DNA from: Eudoraea chungangensis
GTDB lineage: Bacteria; Bacteroidota; Bacteroidia; Flavobacteriales; Flavobacteriaceae
Direction of reading: 5' to 3'
Length of the DNA: 64,000 nucleotides
Assembly (NCBI RefSeq): GCF_029360665.1
Contig: NZ_JARDUB010000004.1
Location: 372,001-436,000, forward strand
In this document: in pieces, positions 45,464-55,461 of the stretch
How positions within the stretch are numbered: the first letter of the stretch is position 1
Layout of the letters: each line of letters starts with the position of its first letter
The notes under the pieces: generated by a model
Database searches by the model: none
The model's input: only the letters and a program-made list of their open reading frames with translations
Told to the model about the DNA's origin: nothing
Position numbers and translations under genes: made by a program

Positions 45464-46039
45464 ATGAAAATTTATACCAAAACAGGTGATGAAGGACAAA
45501 CCTCCCTTTTTGGGGGCACCAGAGTCCCCAAACACCACATACGAATTAACGCCTATGGCACTGTTGATGAATTAAATTCATGGCTAGGCTTGTTAAGAGA
45601 CCAGGAAATGGATGCAGCACATCAACAAATCCTGATTAGTATACAGGATAAATTATTTACCCTTGGTGCTATCTTAGCAACGGACCCTGAAAAATGGACC
45701 CTAAAAAATGGCAAAGAACGCTTAGACATTCCCAAAATTTCTGAGAAAGACATAACACTTTTAGAAAGTCAGATAGATTTAATGAATACCTCCCTCCCTC
45801 CTATGACTCATTTTATACTGCCTGGAGGGCATACTACTGTGTCATACTGTCACATAAGCAGAACAATTTGTAGAAGAGCTGAACGAATGGCTACCCTTTT
45901 AAATGAAAATGAACCTTTTGACCCTCTGGTTATAAAATATTTAAACAGGCTGTCCGACTATCTTTTTGTCTTGGGCAGAAAATTGTCGCAAGACCTAAAG
46001 GCGGAAGAAATAAAATGGATTCCTGAGAAAAAAGGCTAA
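45464..46039 (+). CDS. Cob(I)alamin adenosyltransferase, PduO type
   Basis: The 191-residue protein has the PduO N-terminus KIYTKTGDEGQTSLFGG and the conserved TVDELNSWLG, and the helix with SRTICRRAERMA. It transfers the adenosyl group of ATP to cob(I)alamin. No cobalamin-dependent enzyme is next to it. The family assignment is firm. Confidence 0.93.
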   Translation: MKIYTKTGDEGQTSLFGGTRVPKHHIRINAYGTVDELNSWLGLLRDQEMDAAHQQILISIQDKLFTLGAILATDPEKWTLKNGKERLDIPKISEKDITLLESQIDLMNTSLPPMTHFILPGGHTTVSYCHISRTICRRAERMATLLNENEPFDPLVIKYLNRLSDYLFVLGRKLSQDLKAEEIKWIPEKKG

Positions 46040-46118
46040 TAATTCCGCGATTTCATCGTTATCAAATTGATGATTCCCAAATTTGTTAATAAATAAAGTG
46101 ATTTTATCCGCTTTTTCC

Positions 46119-46148
46119 TTGGGAGTTTGCGTTTAAAAATTATTTTTG
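46119..46148 (+). promoter_or_regulatory. Promoter of the DUF2795 gene
   Basis: TTG (46119-46121), a 19-nt spacer and TATTTTTG (46141-46148) match the Bacteroidota promoter. The gene starts 28 nt downstream. Confidence 0.7.
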
Positions 46149-46175
46149 CAAAAATTTTAAAATCATAATTAAGCC

Positions 46176-46400
46176 ATGTACTGGACATTAGAATTAGCAT
46201 CTTATTTAAGTGATGCACCTTGGCCTGCCACTAAAGACGAACTAATAGATTACGCTATTAGAACTGGTGCTCCCTTAGAAGTCGTTGAAAATTTACAATC
46301 TATGGAAGAAGAAGGTGGAGAAATCTACGAGTCTATAGAAGAAATATGGCCCGACTACCCTACAGAAGAAGATTACCTCTGGAACGAGGACGAATATTAA
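46176..46400 (+). CDS. DUF2795 protein
   Basis: The 74-residue acidic protein has the DUF2795 pattern LASYLSDAPWPATKDELIDYAIRTG (residues 5-29) and an acidic C-terminus. DUF2795 is a small fold of unknown function, common in Bacteroidota. It has its own promoter and is followed by a terminator. Confidence 0.9.
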   Translation: MYWTLELASYLSDAPWPATKDELIDYAIRTGAPLEVVENLQSMEEEGGEIYESIEEIWPDYPTEEDYLWNEDEY

Positions 46401-46423
46401 TACAAGTTTTCTAAATACCCTAT

Positions 46424-46450
46424 AAAAGTCTCATTTGAGGCTTTTTTTTT
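46424..46450 (+). terminator. Rho-independent terminator after DUF2795
   Basis: AAAAGTCTC, loop ATTT, GAGGCTTTT gives a 9-bp stem (one G-T pair) followed by a T-run (46442-46450). Confidence 0.85.
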
Positions 46451-46453
46451 ATG

Positions 46454-46461
46454 TAATTTTG
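46454..46461 (+). promoter_or_regulatory. -7 element for secA
   Basis: TAATTTTG fits TAnnTTTG and sits right after the DUF2795 terminator. A TTTG at 46434-46437 lies inside that terminator, at a spacing of 16 nt, which is short. The leader to the secA ATG would be about 140 nt. Confidence 0.45.
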
Positions 46462-46603
46462 ACATGTTTTTAAAGAATTCCGGTCATTTTTGATTCTGGA
46501 ATAGCTTTTGTACAAAACAAGAGGAAGTTACATTTACCAAAACTCTACATATGCCAAGGCATCCTGGGGTTTAAAAGGTGTAATAGCACAAATAAAAGAA
46601 TAT

Positions 46604-49600
46604 ATGAGTTTATTAAATTCCGTCATAAAGGCGTTTGTAGGAGACAAGGCGAAAAAAGATGTTAAAGAACTTCAGCCTATTTTAAAACAGATTAAGTCTT
46701 TTGAAGAATCCATAGAAAGTTTAGACTTGGACGAACTCCGCGAGAAGACAGTGAGTTTTAAAAAGATTCTTAGTGAAGCCTGCCTAGATAAGACAAAGCA
46801 GATTGAAGAGCTTAAAGAAGAAGTAAAGAATTCTATAGATATAGATAGAAACGAAGCAATCTACAGCGAGATAGATAAATTAGAAGAAGAAGCGTATAAA
46901 ATTACTGAAGATACCCTAAACCAACTACTACCTGAGGCATTTGCTGTTATCAAGGAAACCGCTAAACGCTTTGTAAACAACACAACTTTAAAAGTAAAGG
47001 CAACCGAATTTGACCGTTTATTATCTGGATCAAAGGATTATGTAAGTCTGGAAGATGACTATGCACTTTGGAAAAACTCCTGGAACGCCGCTGGTAAAGA
47101 AGTAACCTGGGACATGGTACATTACGATGTTCAATTAATTGGAGGAATTGCTCTGCATCAAGGAAAAATTGCAGAAATGCAGACAGGAGAAGGTAAAACC
47201 TTAGTTGCTACTCTTCCCATGTATCTCAACGCTCTTACGGGTAAAGGAGCACACTTGGTAACTGTTAACGATTATCTCGCCAAGCGAGATAGTACGTGGA
47301 TGGCTCCTATTTTTGAGTTTCATGGTATGTCTGTAGATTGTATAGATAATCACAGACCTAATTCAGAAGGAAGAAGAGCTGCTTATAACGCAGATATTAC
47401 CTACGGTACCAATAACGAATTCGGTTTTGATTATCTAAGAGATAATATGGCCCATACCCCCGGAGACTTGGTACAAAGACCCCATCATTACGCCATAGTG
47501 GATGAGGTAGATTCGGTGCTAATTGATGATGCGAGAACTCCCCTGATTATTTCAGGCCCGGTACCAGAAGGCGACCGTCATGAATTTAATGAGTTAAAAC
47601 CAAAAGTATCGGACATTGTCCAAAAACAGAAACAGTATCTAACTGGGGTCTTGGCGGAAGCTAAAAAAGAGATTGCTGCCGGCAATACCAAAGAAGGAGG
47701 GTTTCTTTTATTAAGAGTTTTCAGAGGCCTTCCAAAAAATAAGGCACTTATAAAGTTCTTAAGCGAAGAGGGTATAAAACAACTTCTTCAAAAAACAGAA
47801 AACTTCTACATGCAGGATAATAACAGGGAAATGCCGCAGGTAGATTTAGAGCTCCTTTTTGTAATTGACGAAAAGAATAACCAAATTGAATTGACAGACA
47901 AAGGAATAGAATATATTTCCGGAAATCAGGAGAACGATTTCTTTGTTATGCCCGATATAGGGGTTGAAATTGCCAAAATTGAAAACCAAAACCTTGAAAT
48001 TGAAAAAGAAGCGGCAGAAAAAGATGCTCTTTTTAAAGATTTTGCGGTAAAAAGCGAACGTATTCATACCATGAGCCAACTGCTTAAAGCCTATACGCTT
48101 TTTGAAAAAGACGTTGAATATGTGGTGATGGATAATAAGGTGATGATTGTAGATGAGCAGACTGGGCGTATAATGGATGGTCGAAGATATTCAGACGGAT
48201 TACACCAAGCTATTGAAGCTAAGGAAAATGTGAAAATAGAAGCGATGACACAGACCTTCGCTACAGTGACCCTACAAAACTATTTCCGAATGTATAAAAA
48301 GCTTGCGGGGATGACTGGTACTGCGGTAACAGAGGCTGGGGAGTTTTGGGAAATCTATAAACTGGATGTTATGGAAATCCCTACCAACAGACCAATAGCC
48401 AGAGATGATAGAAACGACCTGATATACAAAACAAAAAGAGAAAAATACAATGCTATCATAGACCAGGTTACGGAACTTTCACAACAACATAGACCTGTTC
48501 TTATCGGTACTACTTCCGTAGAAATCTCCGAACTTCTTTCCCGTATGCTTGGAATAAGAAAGATTCCACATAATGTTCTAAATGCCAAACTACATAAGAA
48601 AGAGGCAGATATTGTTGCGGAAGCAGGTAATGCCGGGATTGTTACTATTGCAACAAACATGGCAGGTAGAGGTACGGATATTAAATTGTCTGACGAAGTA
48701 AAGAAAGCCGGAGGATTGGCCATTGTTGGAACAGAAAGACATGACTCTAGACGTGTGGACAGACAGTTAAGAGGTAGATCTGGAAGACAGGGAGATCCCG
48801 GTAGCTCGCAATTTTATGTCTCTCTGGAAGATAACTTGATGCGCCTTTTTGGTTCGGATAAGGTGGCAAAGATGATGGATAGAATGGGATTGGAAGAAGG
48901 AGAAGTGATTCAGCATTCTATGATGACCAAATCTATTGAGAGAGCCCAGAAAAAGGTGGAAGAAAACAACTTTGGAATTCGTAAGAGACTTTTGGAATAT
49001 GACGATGTAATGAACGCTCAGCGAGAAGTAGTGTACCGCAGAAGACGTCATGCGCTTCAAGGTGAACGCCTAAAAGTAGATATTGCCAATATGGTCTACG
49101 ATACTTGTGAGGTAATTGCTGAAACGAACAAGGCAGCAAACGATTATAAGAATTTTGAGTTTGAACTTATAAAATACTTTTCTATTACTTCCCCTGTTTC
49201 GGAAGAAGAGTTCGCCAAATTAAACTTTCAGGAAATAGCCAATATTACCTATGATGCGGCTTATACCTATTATAAGGATAAGATGGAAAGAAGTGCGGCA
49301 ACAGCCTTTCCAGTTATAAAACGAGTCTATGAAGATAACAGCAATTCGTTTGAACGCATTGTGGTTCCTTTTACGGATGGTATAAAATCTTTAAATGTAG
49401 TTACCAATCTTAAAAATGCCTACGATTCTAATGGTAAAGATCTGGTAACCGATTTTGAGAAGAATATCACCTTAGCAATTATCGACGATTCCTGGAAAAC
49501 ACATTTACGGAAAATGGACGAGCTTAAACAGTCTGTTCAATTAGCCGTACATGAGCAGAAAGATCCTCTTTTGATTTATAAATTCGAGGCATTTGAACTC

Positions 49601-49966
49601 TTTAAAACTATGATTGATAAGGTGAATAAAGAAGTTGTCTCTTTCTTATTTAAAGGAGAACTTCCATCTTCTGATACCAATGAAATACAGGAAGCAAGGA
49701 ATGTTAAACGAAGTAAAGAGAACTTACAGACTTCAAAAGAAGAAATTCCAAATAGTGATGAACTAGCGGCGCAGAATAGGGCTGTGGGTCAGAATCAAGG
49801 TGGAAGACCAGCGGTTACGGAGACTATCACAAGAGTAAAACCAAAGATTGGTAGAAACGAAAGAGTCACCATTAAAAATGTGATGTCCGGAGAGAGCAAG
49901 CAGGTTAAATATAAGCAGGCAGAACCTCTTATAGACAGAGGAGAATGGGTCTTAATAGAAGAGTAA
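46604..49966 (+). CDS. secA: Preprotein translocase ATPase SecA
   Basis: I start this 1120-residue protein at the ATG at 46604, which gives the usual MSLLNSVIKAFVGDK. The frame is open upstream to a TTG at 46508, an extension without family support. Walker A is QTGEGKT, DEAD-like motif II is DEVD, and MAGRGTDIKL and QLRGRSGRQGDPGSSQFY are present. A long insertion (about residues 345-480) is usual in Bacteroidota SecA. The C-terminus lacks the zinc-binding CxCxSG tail and ends in a basic linker followed by GEWVLIEE. It drives export through SecYEG. Confidence 0.96.
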   Translation: MSLLNSVIKAFVGDKAKKDVKELQPILKQIKSFEESIESLDLDELREKTVSFKKILSEACLDKTKQIEELKEEVKNSIDIDRNEAIYSEIDKLEEEAYKITEDTLNQLLPEAFAVIKETAKRFVNNTTLKVKATEFDRLLSGSKDYVSLEDDYALWKNSWNAAGKEVTWDMVHYDVQLIGGIALHQGKIAEMQTGEGKTLVATLPMYLNALTGKGAHLVTVNDYLAKRDSTWMAPIFEFHGMSVDCIDNHRPNSEGRRAAYNADITYGTNNEFGFDYLRDNMAHTPGDLVQRPHHYAIVDEVDSVLIDDARTPLIISGPVPEGDRHEFNELKPKVSDIVQKQKQYLTGVLAEAKKEIAAGNTKEGGFLLLRVFRGLPKNKALIKFLSEEGIKQLLQKTENFYMQDNNREMPQVDLELLFVIDEKNNQIELTDKGIEYISGNQENDFFVMPDIGVEIAKIENQNLEIEKEAAEKDALFKDFAVKSERIHTMSQLLKAYTLFEKDVEYVVMDNKVMIVDEQTGRIMDGRRYSDGLHQAIEAKENVKIEAMTQTFATVTLQNYFRMYKKLAGMTGTAVTEAGEFWEIYKLDVMEIPTNRPIARDDRNDLIYKTKREKYNAIIDQVTELSQQHRPVLIGTTSVEISELLSRMLGIRKIPHNVLNAKLHKKEADIVAEAGNAGIVTIATNMAGRGTDIKLSDEVKKAGGLAIVGTERHDSRRVDRQLRGRSGRQGDPGSSQFYVSLEDNLMRLFGSDKVAKMMDRMGLEEGEVIQHSMMTKSIERAQKKVEENNFGIRKRLLEYDDVMNAQREVVYRRRRHALQGERLKVDIANMVYDTCEVIAETNKAANDYKNFEFELIKYFSITSPVSEEEFAKLNFQEIANITYDAAYTYYKDKMERSAATAFPVIKRVYEDNSNSFERIVVPFTDGIKSLNVVTNLKNAYDSNGKDLVTDFEKNITLAIIDDSWKTHLRKMDELKQSVQLAVHEQKDPLLIYKFEAFELFKTMIDKVNKEVVSFLFKGELPSSDTNEIQEARNVKRSKENLQTSKEEIPNSDELAAQNRAVGQNQGGRPAVTETITRVKPKIGRNERVTIKNVMSGESKQVKYKQAEPLIDRGEWVLIEE

Positions 49967-49986
49967 AACCCATTTAAAATCCCATA

Positions 49987-50013
49987 GGCACCTCTTGAAG
50001 GTGCCTTTTTTTT
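49987..50013 (+). terminator. Rho-independent terminator after secA
   Basis: GGCACCT, loop CTTGA, AGGTGCC, then eight T (50006-50013). It lies 20 nt after the secA stop. Confidence 0.92.
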
Positions 50014-50053
50014 ATTTAAAACTTCTATCTTTAAAGAGAATAAACTTCTCTTT

Positions 50054-51448
50054 ATGAAAGCTAGTCGAAGAAAATTTCTAACCTCCATCAGCATGTTGGC
50101 GGCTGCCAGTGCCATGCCAATTAATCAGTTTAATTTCGGTAGCAAAGAAAAGCTTAAAATAGCCCTTGTTGGTACTGGAATAAGGGGCATTACGTTTTGG
50201 GGAAAAAGACTGGTAGACGAATATTCCGATATCTTGGAATTTGTAGGACTTTGTGATATCAATCCAGGCAGACTGGCCTATGGTTTAGCTTATACGGGAG
50301 CTGCTTGCGACACTTATACAGATTTTGAAAAGATGATAAGGGATAAACAACCTAATTTGGTTATTGTTACTACCAAAGACTCTAACCATCATCAATTTAT
50401 AATTAAAGCCCTGGAAATGGACTGTGATGTGCTTACTGAAAAGCCTTTGACCACTGATGAAGATAAATGTGAGGCTATTTTAAAAGCAGAAAAAAAATCT
50501 GGGAGAAATCTAATCGTTGGTTTCAATTATCGCTGGAGTCCCTACAATACGAAAATCAAAGAGCTTCTAACCAACAACAGTATCGGCAAATTAACTTCTG
50601 TAGATTTTCACTGGTACTTAAATACATATCATGGAGCCAGCTATTTCAGACGATGGCACGGCCAAATGGAAAGCAGCGGTTCCTTGTGGGTACATAAGGC
50701 AACCCATCACTTTGATCTTTTAAATTGGTGGATAAATTCGGAACCCTCAGAGGTCTTCGCACTTGGGGATTTAGAATTCTATGGAAAAAACAGCTCCATT
50801 CGAGGGAAGAATTGTCGTAATTGTACACATAAAAACACCTGCGAATTCTATTGGGATATTAATAAAAATACTTTCTTAAAAAATCTTTATGCCGACCAAG
50901 AGAAGTATGACGACTATATCCGCGATAACTGTCTTTTTAGAGAGGAAATTAACATCTATGATAAAATGTCGGCCCAAGTCAAATATGCAAATAATGTTCA
51001 ATTAAACTATTCCCTAACCACTTATTCCCCTTTTGAGGGTTGGCGAGTGGCCTTTAATGGGACGGAAGGGCGTATTGAAGCATTTATGGATATTCCATAT
51101 TACAAAAACATGGATATAAGTCAGGCAGAGATGCATACTGCGGAAATGGATCAGTCCAGTGAAGACGCCAAAGAATACGAGCCCATTATTCTTCATAAAT
51201 TATGGAAAGACTTTGAAACAATTGAAGTAGAAATGGAAAGAGGCGGACACGGAGGTGGAGACCAAAGATTGCAAGATAAAATGTTTAGAACCACTACTAT
51301 ACCGGATCCCTATGGAAGAACCGCAGGAAGCAGAGACGGAGCTATGTCTGTCTTAATTGGGATTGCAGCAAGAAAAAGCATTGAAAGTGGACAAGCAATT
51401 AAAATCAGCAACATCAGCAGTCTTAGCCCAAAAACATCAAGAAGCTAA
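50054..51448 (+). CDS. Gfo/Idh/MocA family oxidoreductase, Tat-type signal
   Basis: The 464-residue protein has a Tat-like signal (SRRKFLT, residues 4-10). The NAD-binding motif IALVGTGIRGITFWG is at about 36-50 and EKPLTTDEDKC at about 129-139. Residues 254-293 hold a Cys cluster (C254, C257, C263, C293) of the kind C-x2-C-x5-C, found in one branch of this family. It probably acts on a sugar derivative in the periplasm. It differs from the GH109-type gene at 12000, which lacks that cluster. The substrate is unknown. Confidence 0.85.
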   Translation: MKASRRKFLTSISMLAAASAMPINQFNFGSKEKLKIALVGTGIRGITFWGKRLVDEYSDILEFVGLCDINPGRLAYGLAYTGAACDTYTDFEKMIRDKQPNLVIVTTKDSNHHQFIIKALEMDCDVLTEKPLTTDEDKCEAILKAEKKSGRNLIVGFNYRWSPYNTKIKELLTNNSIGKLTSVDFHWYLNTYHGASYFRRWHGQMESSGSLWVHKATHHFDLLNWWINSEPSEVFALGDLEFYGKNSSIRGKNCRNCTHKNTCEFYWDINKNTFLKNLYADQEKYDDYIRDNCLFREEINIYDKMSAQVKYANNVQLNYSLTTYSPFEGWRVAFNGTEGRIEAFMDIPYYKNMDISQAEMHTAEMDQSSEDAKEYEPIILHKLWKDFETIEVEMERGGHGGGDQRLQDKMFRTTTIPDPYGRTAGSRDGAMSVLIGIAARKSIESGQAIKISNISSLSPKTSRS

Positions 51449-51553
51449 GAATTAATTAGCTATTCTTCATCATTTTATGCCTTTGGTGTTGACTAGAACC
51501 TAAAACATATTTAGTTTTACAGCACAGAAAGTCTCAAGACAGTTATTTTTGGC

Positions 51554-52819
51554 ATGACATTGCCGGTCTTGAAGCTATCAAAAACCAACCTAGAAAATAT
51601 GGCAGAACTTATTAATTATGAGTTTAACAAAGAAGATAGGGCAAAGCTTACTTTAAAAATTAGCTTATATACTTCGGTCTTTTCTTTTGTCTTTGGAGTA
51701 GTATGCCTATTATTTTTGGATATCTATGAAGTAATACCACAGGTTCTTTTCTTGTTTGGCGGACTAAATCTAATAAATACTTTACTTTATAAATCGCATA
51801 AGAACTTAGCACTTACCTATAACATTATATCTATCTTAGGCCTTACCTGCGCTACTATTATCACCCTCTATTCCGGAGGAATAAACAGTGCCTTTATTTT
51901 TGTTCTGGCCATTGTTGTCTTTGCCGGTTATGCAACCACCAGAGCGTACGGGAAAGTCTATTTGTATTTGGCTGTATTAATTATTGGTTTAATATTCTTT
52001 CAAGGTAACTCGGACTTTAGTATTACTAAAAACGTAGTCCCGGAGGGTTCTCAGAATATATTCAGTTTTATTAGTGTACTTTTTGCGGTGTATCTGCTTG
52101 GTGGAGTATTGGGAAAGAATTTATTAAAACTTCACACAGATTTATTTAAAGCCAAAACTATAGTAGACGAAAGAATAAAAGAAAAAGAAACCCTACTTCA
52201 GGAAGTGCATCATCGTGTTAAAAACAACCTGCAAACTGTTTCTAGTTTACTTAGTCTTCAATCGCGCGGTATTGAAGACCAAAAGGTAAAAAACCTTATT
52301 AAGAGTAGTCAAAATAGAGTTATATCTATGGCGATGGTACACGAAATGCTTTATATGAGAGACGATCTATCAAAAATTGAATATAAGTCGTACGTAGAAG
52401 AACTCAGCGAGTATTTAGTGAAATCTGTAAAAGGAGCGGACAGTAAGGTACAGGTAAACATTAATATTCCACAGATAGAATTGGGAATCGATACGGCAAT
52501 CCCCCTAGGACTGCTGATTAACGAAGCGCTTACCAACGCTCTTAAATACGGTATAAAAGACAATGATGAAGGAGTAATACATATTGAGCTCCAAAAAAAA
52601 GCCGATAAGAATTATGTGCTAAACATTGGAGATAACGGAGTAGGTTTCCCAGAAGAAGTTAATTTTAAGAATTCTAGGTCCCTAGGACTTAAATTAATAC
52701 ATAATTTGGCTCGCCAACTACAAGGGAGTATTAAGCGAGATCTTTCCAAAAAAGGCACCAACTACATTATCAAATTCCAAGAAATTGGGCAGACAGAATT
52801 TCATCCTACCGTTGCTTAA
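51554..52819 (+). CDS. Sensor histidine kinase, HisKA_2 type
   Basis: The 421-residue protein has five or six membrane helices (about 30-205), then a short coiled coil, a HisKA_2 dimerisation region with the phosphoacceptor His in QEVHHRVKNNLQTVSSLL (about 215-232) and a HATPase_c domain with NEALTNALKYG and DNGVGFP. No extracellular sensor domain is evident. No response regulator is adjacent, so it is an orphan kinase. The start could be Met16 (51599). Confidence 0.9.
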   Translation: MTLPVLKLSKTNLENMAELINYEFNKEDRAKLTLKISLYTSVFSFVFGVVCLLFLDIYEVIPQVLFLFGGLNLINTLLYKSHKNLALTYNIISILGLTCATIITLYSGGINSAFIFVLAIVVFAGYATTRAYGKVYLYLAVLIIGLIFFQGNSDFSITKNVVPEGSQNIFSFISVLFAVYLLGGVLGKNLLKLHTDLFKAKTIVDERIKEKETLLQEVHHRVKNNLQTVSSLLSLQSRGIEDQKVKNLIKSSQNRVISMAMVHEMLYMRDDLSKIEYKSYVEELSEYLVKSVKGADSKVQVNINIPQIELGIDTAIPLGLLINEALTNALKYGIKDNDEGVIHIELQKKADKNYVLNIGDNGVGFPEEVNFKNSRSLGLKLIHNLARQLQGSIKRDLSKKGTNYIIKFQEIGQTEFHPTVA

Positions 52820-52938
52820 GGTCGAATTTTGAGGATTATACAAAATCCTTTCTTTACAACACAACTCCAAGACTTAGGCCCCTAGTCTTCGACTATTTAT
52901 ACTTATATTTAGGCGACTAATTCAAAAAGACATCCCTC

Positions 52939-55461
52939 ATGAAGAAAATAGTATTTCTATGCACCATTCTATGGTCCTCTACCCTCTTAGCTCAAAACTA
53001 CTTTTTCGAAAAATACCAACCTTTTAACAGTGCCATTCCCTCTCCTGAAGAATTTCTGGGATATGAAATTGGAGACAGACATACAAGGCACGATCTTATT
53101 GTGGCGTACTTAGATAAACTAGCTACCCTTTCAGAGAGGGCATCCTTGGTAGATTATGGCAAAACACACGAAGGAAGAAGGCTTGTCTTTCTAACCATTA
53201 GCAGTCCTGAAAACCTTGCCGATTTAGACAATATCCAGAAAAAGCATTTGGCTTATACAGATCCTAATCAATCCCCAGAGGTAGACTCCTCTTTACCTAT
53301 CGTTATAAATTTGGCCTATAATGTACATGGAAATGAACCTTCTAGTTCGGAAGCTGCTTTATTAACTGCTTATACGCTGGTGGCTTCCCAAAGCAATGAA
53401 ATAAACAAGTATTTAACTAATGCTGTTATTTTTATAGACCCTACTATCAACCCCGACGGTCGAGACAGGCATACGCAATGGGTTAATAGTTACCAGGGAA
53501 ATCCTTTAGTGGCAGATCCTCAAGACGCAGAACATAGTGAGTACTGGCCAAGAGGAAGAACCAATCATTATTGGTTCGATTTAAACCGCGATTGGCTGCT
53601 TGGTATTAATCCAGAAAGTCGTGCTAAGGTTAGTTGGTATCATACATGGTATCCGAATGTGGTAACAGATTTTCATGAAATGGGAACCCAAAGTACTTAT
53701 TTCTTTGAACCCATGAAACCGAATGGTTCCTTGGATCCAATTATGCCTAAAGAAAATTATGAAGATCTAAACAATCTGTTTGGAGATTATTTCGCCCAGG
53801 CATTAGACAGCATTGGTTCTTTCTATTTCACCAGGGAAGCCTTTGATGGCACCTATCCTGGTTATGGTTCCTCCTATCCGGATATTCAGGGAGGTCTTGG
53901 GTTGTTATTTGAACAAGCTAGTTCTAGAGGACATAAACAAACCACCGCTTTTGGAGAAATTACCTTCGCCTTTACCATTCGAAATCAATTTACTTCTAGT
54001 ATAACTACAGTGAGAGCTGCAGTTGAGAATAAAGAATTTTTACGGCAGTATCAAAAAGACTTTTTTAAGTCGGCCATGTTAAATTCTGCTATTTCAGGAG
54101 TAAAAGCCTATCAGTTTGGGGATTCTTATGACAAGAATCGCACTAAAGCATTCATTGATAAACTCTTACTTCACGAAATAGAGGTCTATAAATCTAGTGA
54201 CACCGATTTTGTTGTTCCAACTTCCCAGCCACAATATAGAATGGTGCAATCTTTCTTTGAAACCTATAATAAGTATAGAGACAGCGTATACTATGACGCC
54301 TCTGCCTGGTCCGTTGCTAATTTTTATAACATGAAATTCCAAGGACTAAAAAGGTTTAACAAGGGAGACAGAGTAAACAGCCTGGAAGGCCTTTTCCCGG
54401 TAGCAGCCGTGCAAAAATCTGCCTATGCCTATATCTTAGATTGGGACGATTACAATGCGGCGGCTGCCTTATATTTTTTACAGGATAAAGGTTTAGTAGT
54501 TTCTTCTTCTTTTAAGCCACTTAACCTCAAAAGCGGAGAAAATAATTTGTCTATGAACTATGGGACACTTGTAATACCGGTAAGTCTTCAGAAAAAGTCT
54601 CAGGAAGAAGTCTTTAAAATTGTTTCAGAAGCACAAAAAATATACGAGGTTCCCATTTTTGGAGTAAGCACAGGATATACCGCTAAAGGAATAGATCTGG
54701 GAAGCAGATTAGTTAAACCTATTAGCAAACCAAAAGCAGCAATGCTTATTGGGCATGGTACTCGTTCTTATGAAGCAGGAGAAGTATGGCATTTGTTAGA
54801 CACCCGAGTTCATATGCCAATTACAAAAATTCCCTTACGTAATTTTGGAAGCGCCAAACTAGATACTTATAATACGCTGGTAATGGTCTCCGGAAACTAT
54901 AAGTTAAGTGAAAAAGAACAAGAAAAAATTTCTAACTGGGTCAAAAATGGAAATACGCTAATCACTATCGGCACGGCATCTAAATGGGCCATTGATAAAA
55001 ATCTGGTAAAGGAAAAACTAACGACCGTTGAAAAGGATAGTTCGGAAGTAAAAAGACTGCCCTATGTAGACTCTCCGGAAAACATGGGGAGAGAAGAGGT
55101 TGGCGGGGTTATTCTTAGAGCAGATTTGGATAGAACACATCCTCTGGGATTCGGTTATAGAGACCAGAGCATTCCTGTTTATAAAAATAATAATGTTTGG
55201 TTGTCTCCAAGCAAAAATGAATATTCTACGGTTCTCAGGTATTCTAAAAAACCTCATATCGATGGCTACATTAGTGAAACCAATACCGAAGACTATTTAA
55301 AACCATCTGCTTCCTTAATTGTTAGTCCCTTAGGTTCCGGGAGAGTAGTACTTTTCGCAGACAATCCAAACTTTAGGGGTTCCTGGTATGGCACCAACAG
55401 GCTATTTTTAAATGCTATTTTTCTGGGAGACAAGATTAGGGTTCCGCGGAATACCGATTAA
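52939..55461 (+). CDS. M14-family zinc carboxypeptidase, exported
   Basis: The 840-residue protein has a signal peptide (about 18 residues ending in LLAQ) and a zinc carboxypeptidase fold with HxxE (His130, Glu133) in YNVHGNEPSSSEAA. The FHEMGTQSTYFFEP stretch probably supplies the third zinc ligand. The C-terminal 400 residues are not recognised, but include a glutamine-amidotransferase-like segment (VPIFGVSTGY). The family removes C-terminal residues from peptides. The gene is monocistronic. Confidence 0.9.
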   Translation: MKKIVFLCTILWSSTLLAQNYFFEKYQPFNSAIPSPEEFLGYEIGDRHTRHDLIVAYLDKLATLSERASLVDYGKTHEGRRLVFLTISSPENLADLDNIQKKHLAYTDPNQSPEVDSSLPIVINLAYNVHGNEPSSSEAALLTAYTLVASQSNEINKYLTNAVIFIDPTINPDGRDRHTQWVNSYQGNPLVADPQDAEHSEYWPRGRTNHYWFDLNRDWLLGINPESRAKVSWYHTWYPNVVTDFHEMGTQSTYFFEPMKPNGSLDPIMPKENYEDLNNLFGDYFAQALDSIGSFYFTREAFDGTYPGYGSSYPDIQGGLGLLFEQASSRGHKQTTAFGEITFAFTIRNQFTSSITTVRAAVENKEFLRQYQKDFFKSAMLNSAISGVKAYQFGDSYDKNRTKAFIDKLLLHEIEVYKSSDTDFVVPTSQPQYRMVQSFFETYNKYRDSVYYDASAWSVANFYNMKFQGLKRFNKGDRVNSLEGLFPVAAVQKSAYAYILDWDDYNAAAALYFLQDKGLVVSSSFKPLNLKSGENNLSMNYGTLVIPVSLQKKSQEEVFKIVSEAQKIYEVPIFGVSTGYTAKGIDLGSRLVKPISKPKAAMLIGHGTRSYEAGEVWHLLDTRVHMPITKIPLRNFGSAKLDTYNTLVMVSGNYKLSEKEQEKISNWVKNGNTLITIGTASKWAIDKNLVKEKLTTVEKDSSEVKRLPYVDSPENMGREEVGGVILRADLDRTHPLGFGYRDQSIPVYKNNNVWLSPSKNEYSTVLRYSKKPHIDGYISETNTEDYLKPSASLIVSPLGSGRVVLFADNPNFRGSWYGTNRLFLNAIFLGDKIRVPRNTD

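Noticed and set aside
46508-46603. N-terminal extension of SecA from a TTG
   Set aside because: SecA proteins start at the MSLLNSVIKAFVGDK segment, and the extension has no family support. It is kept as a note under the leader finding.
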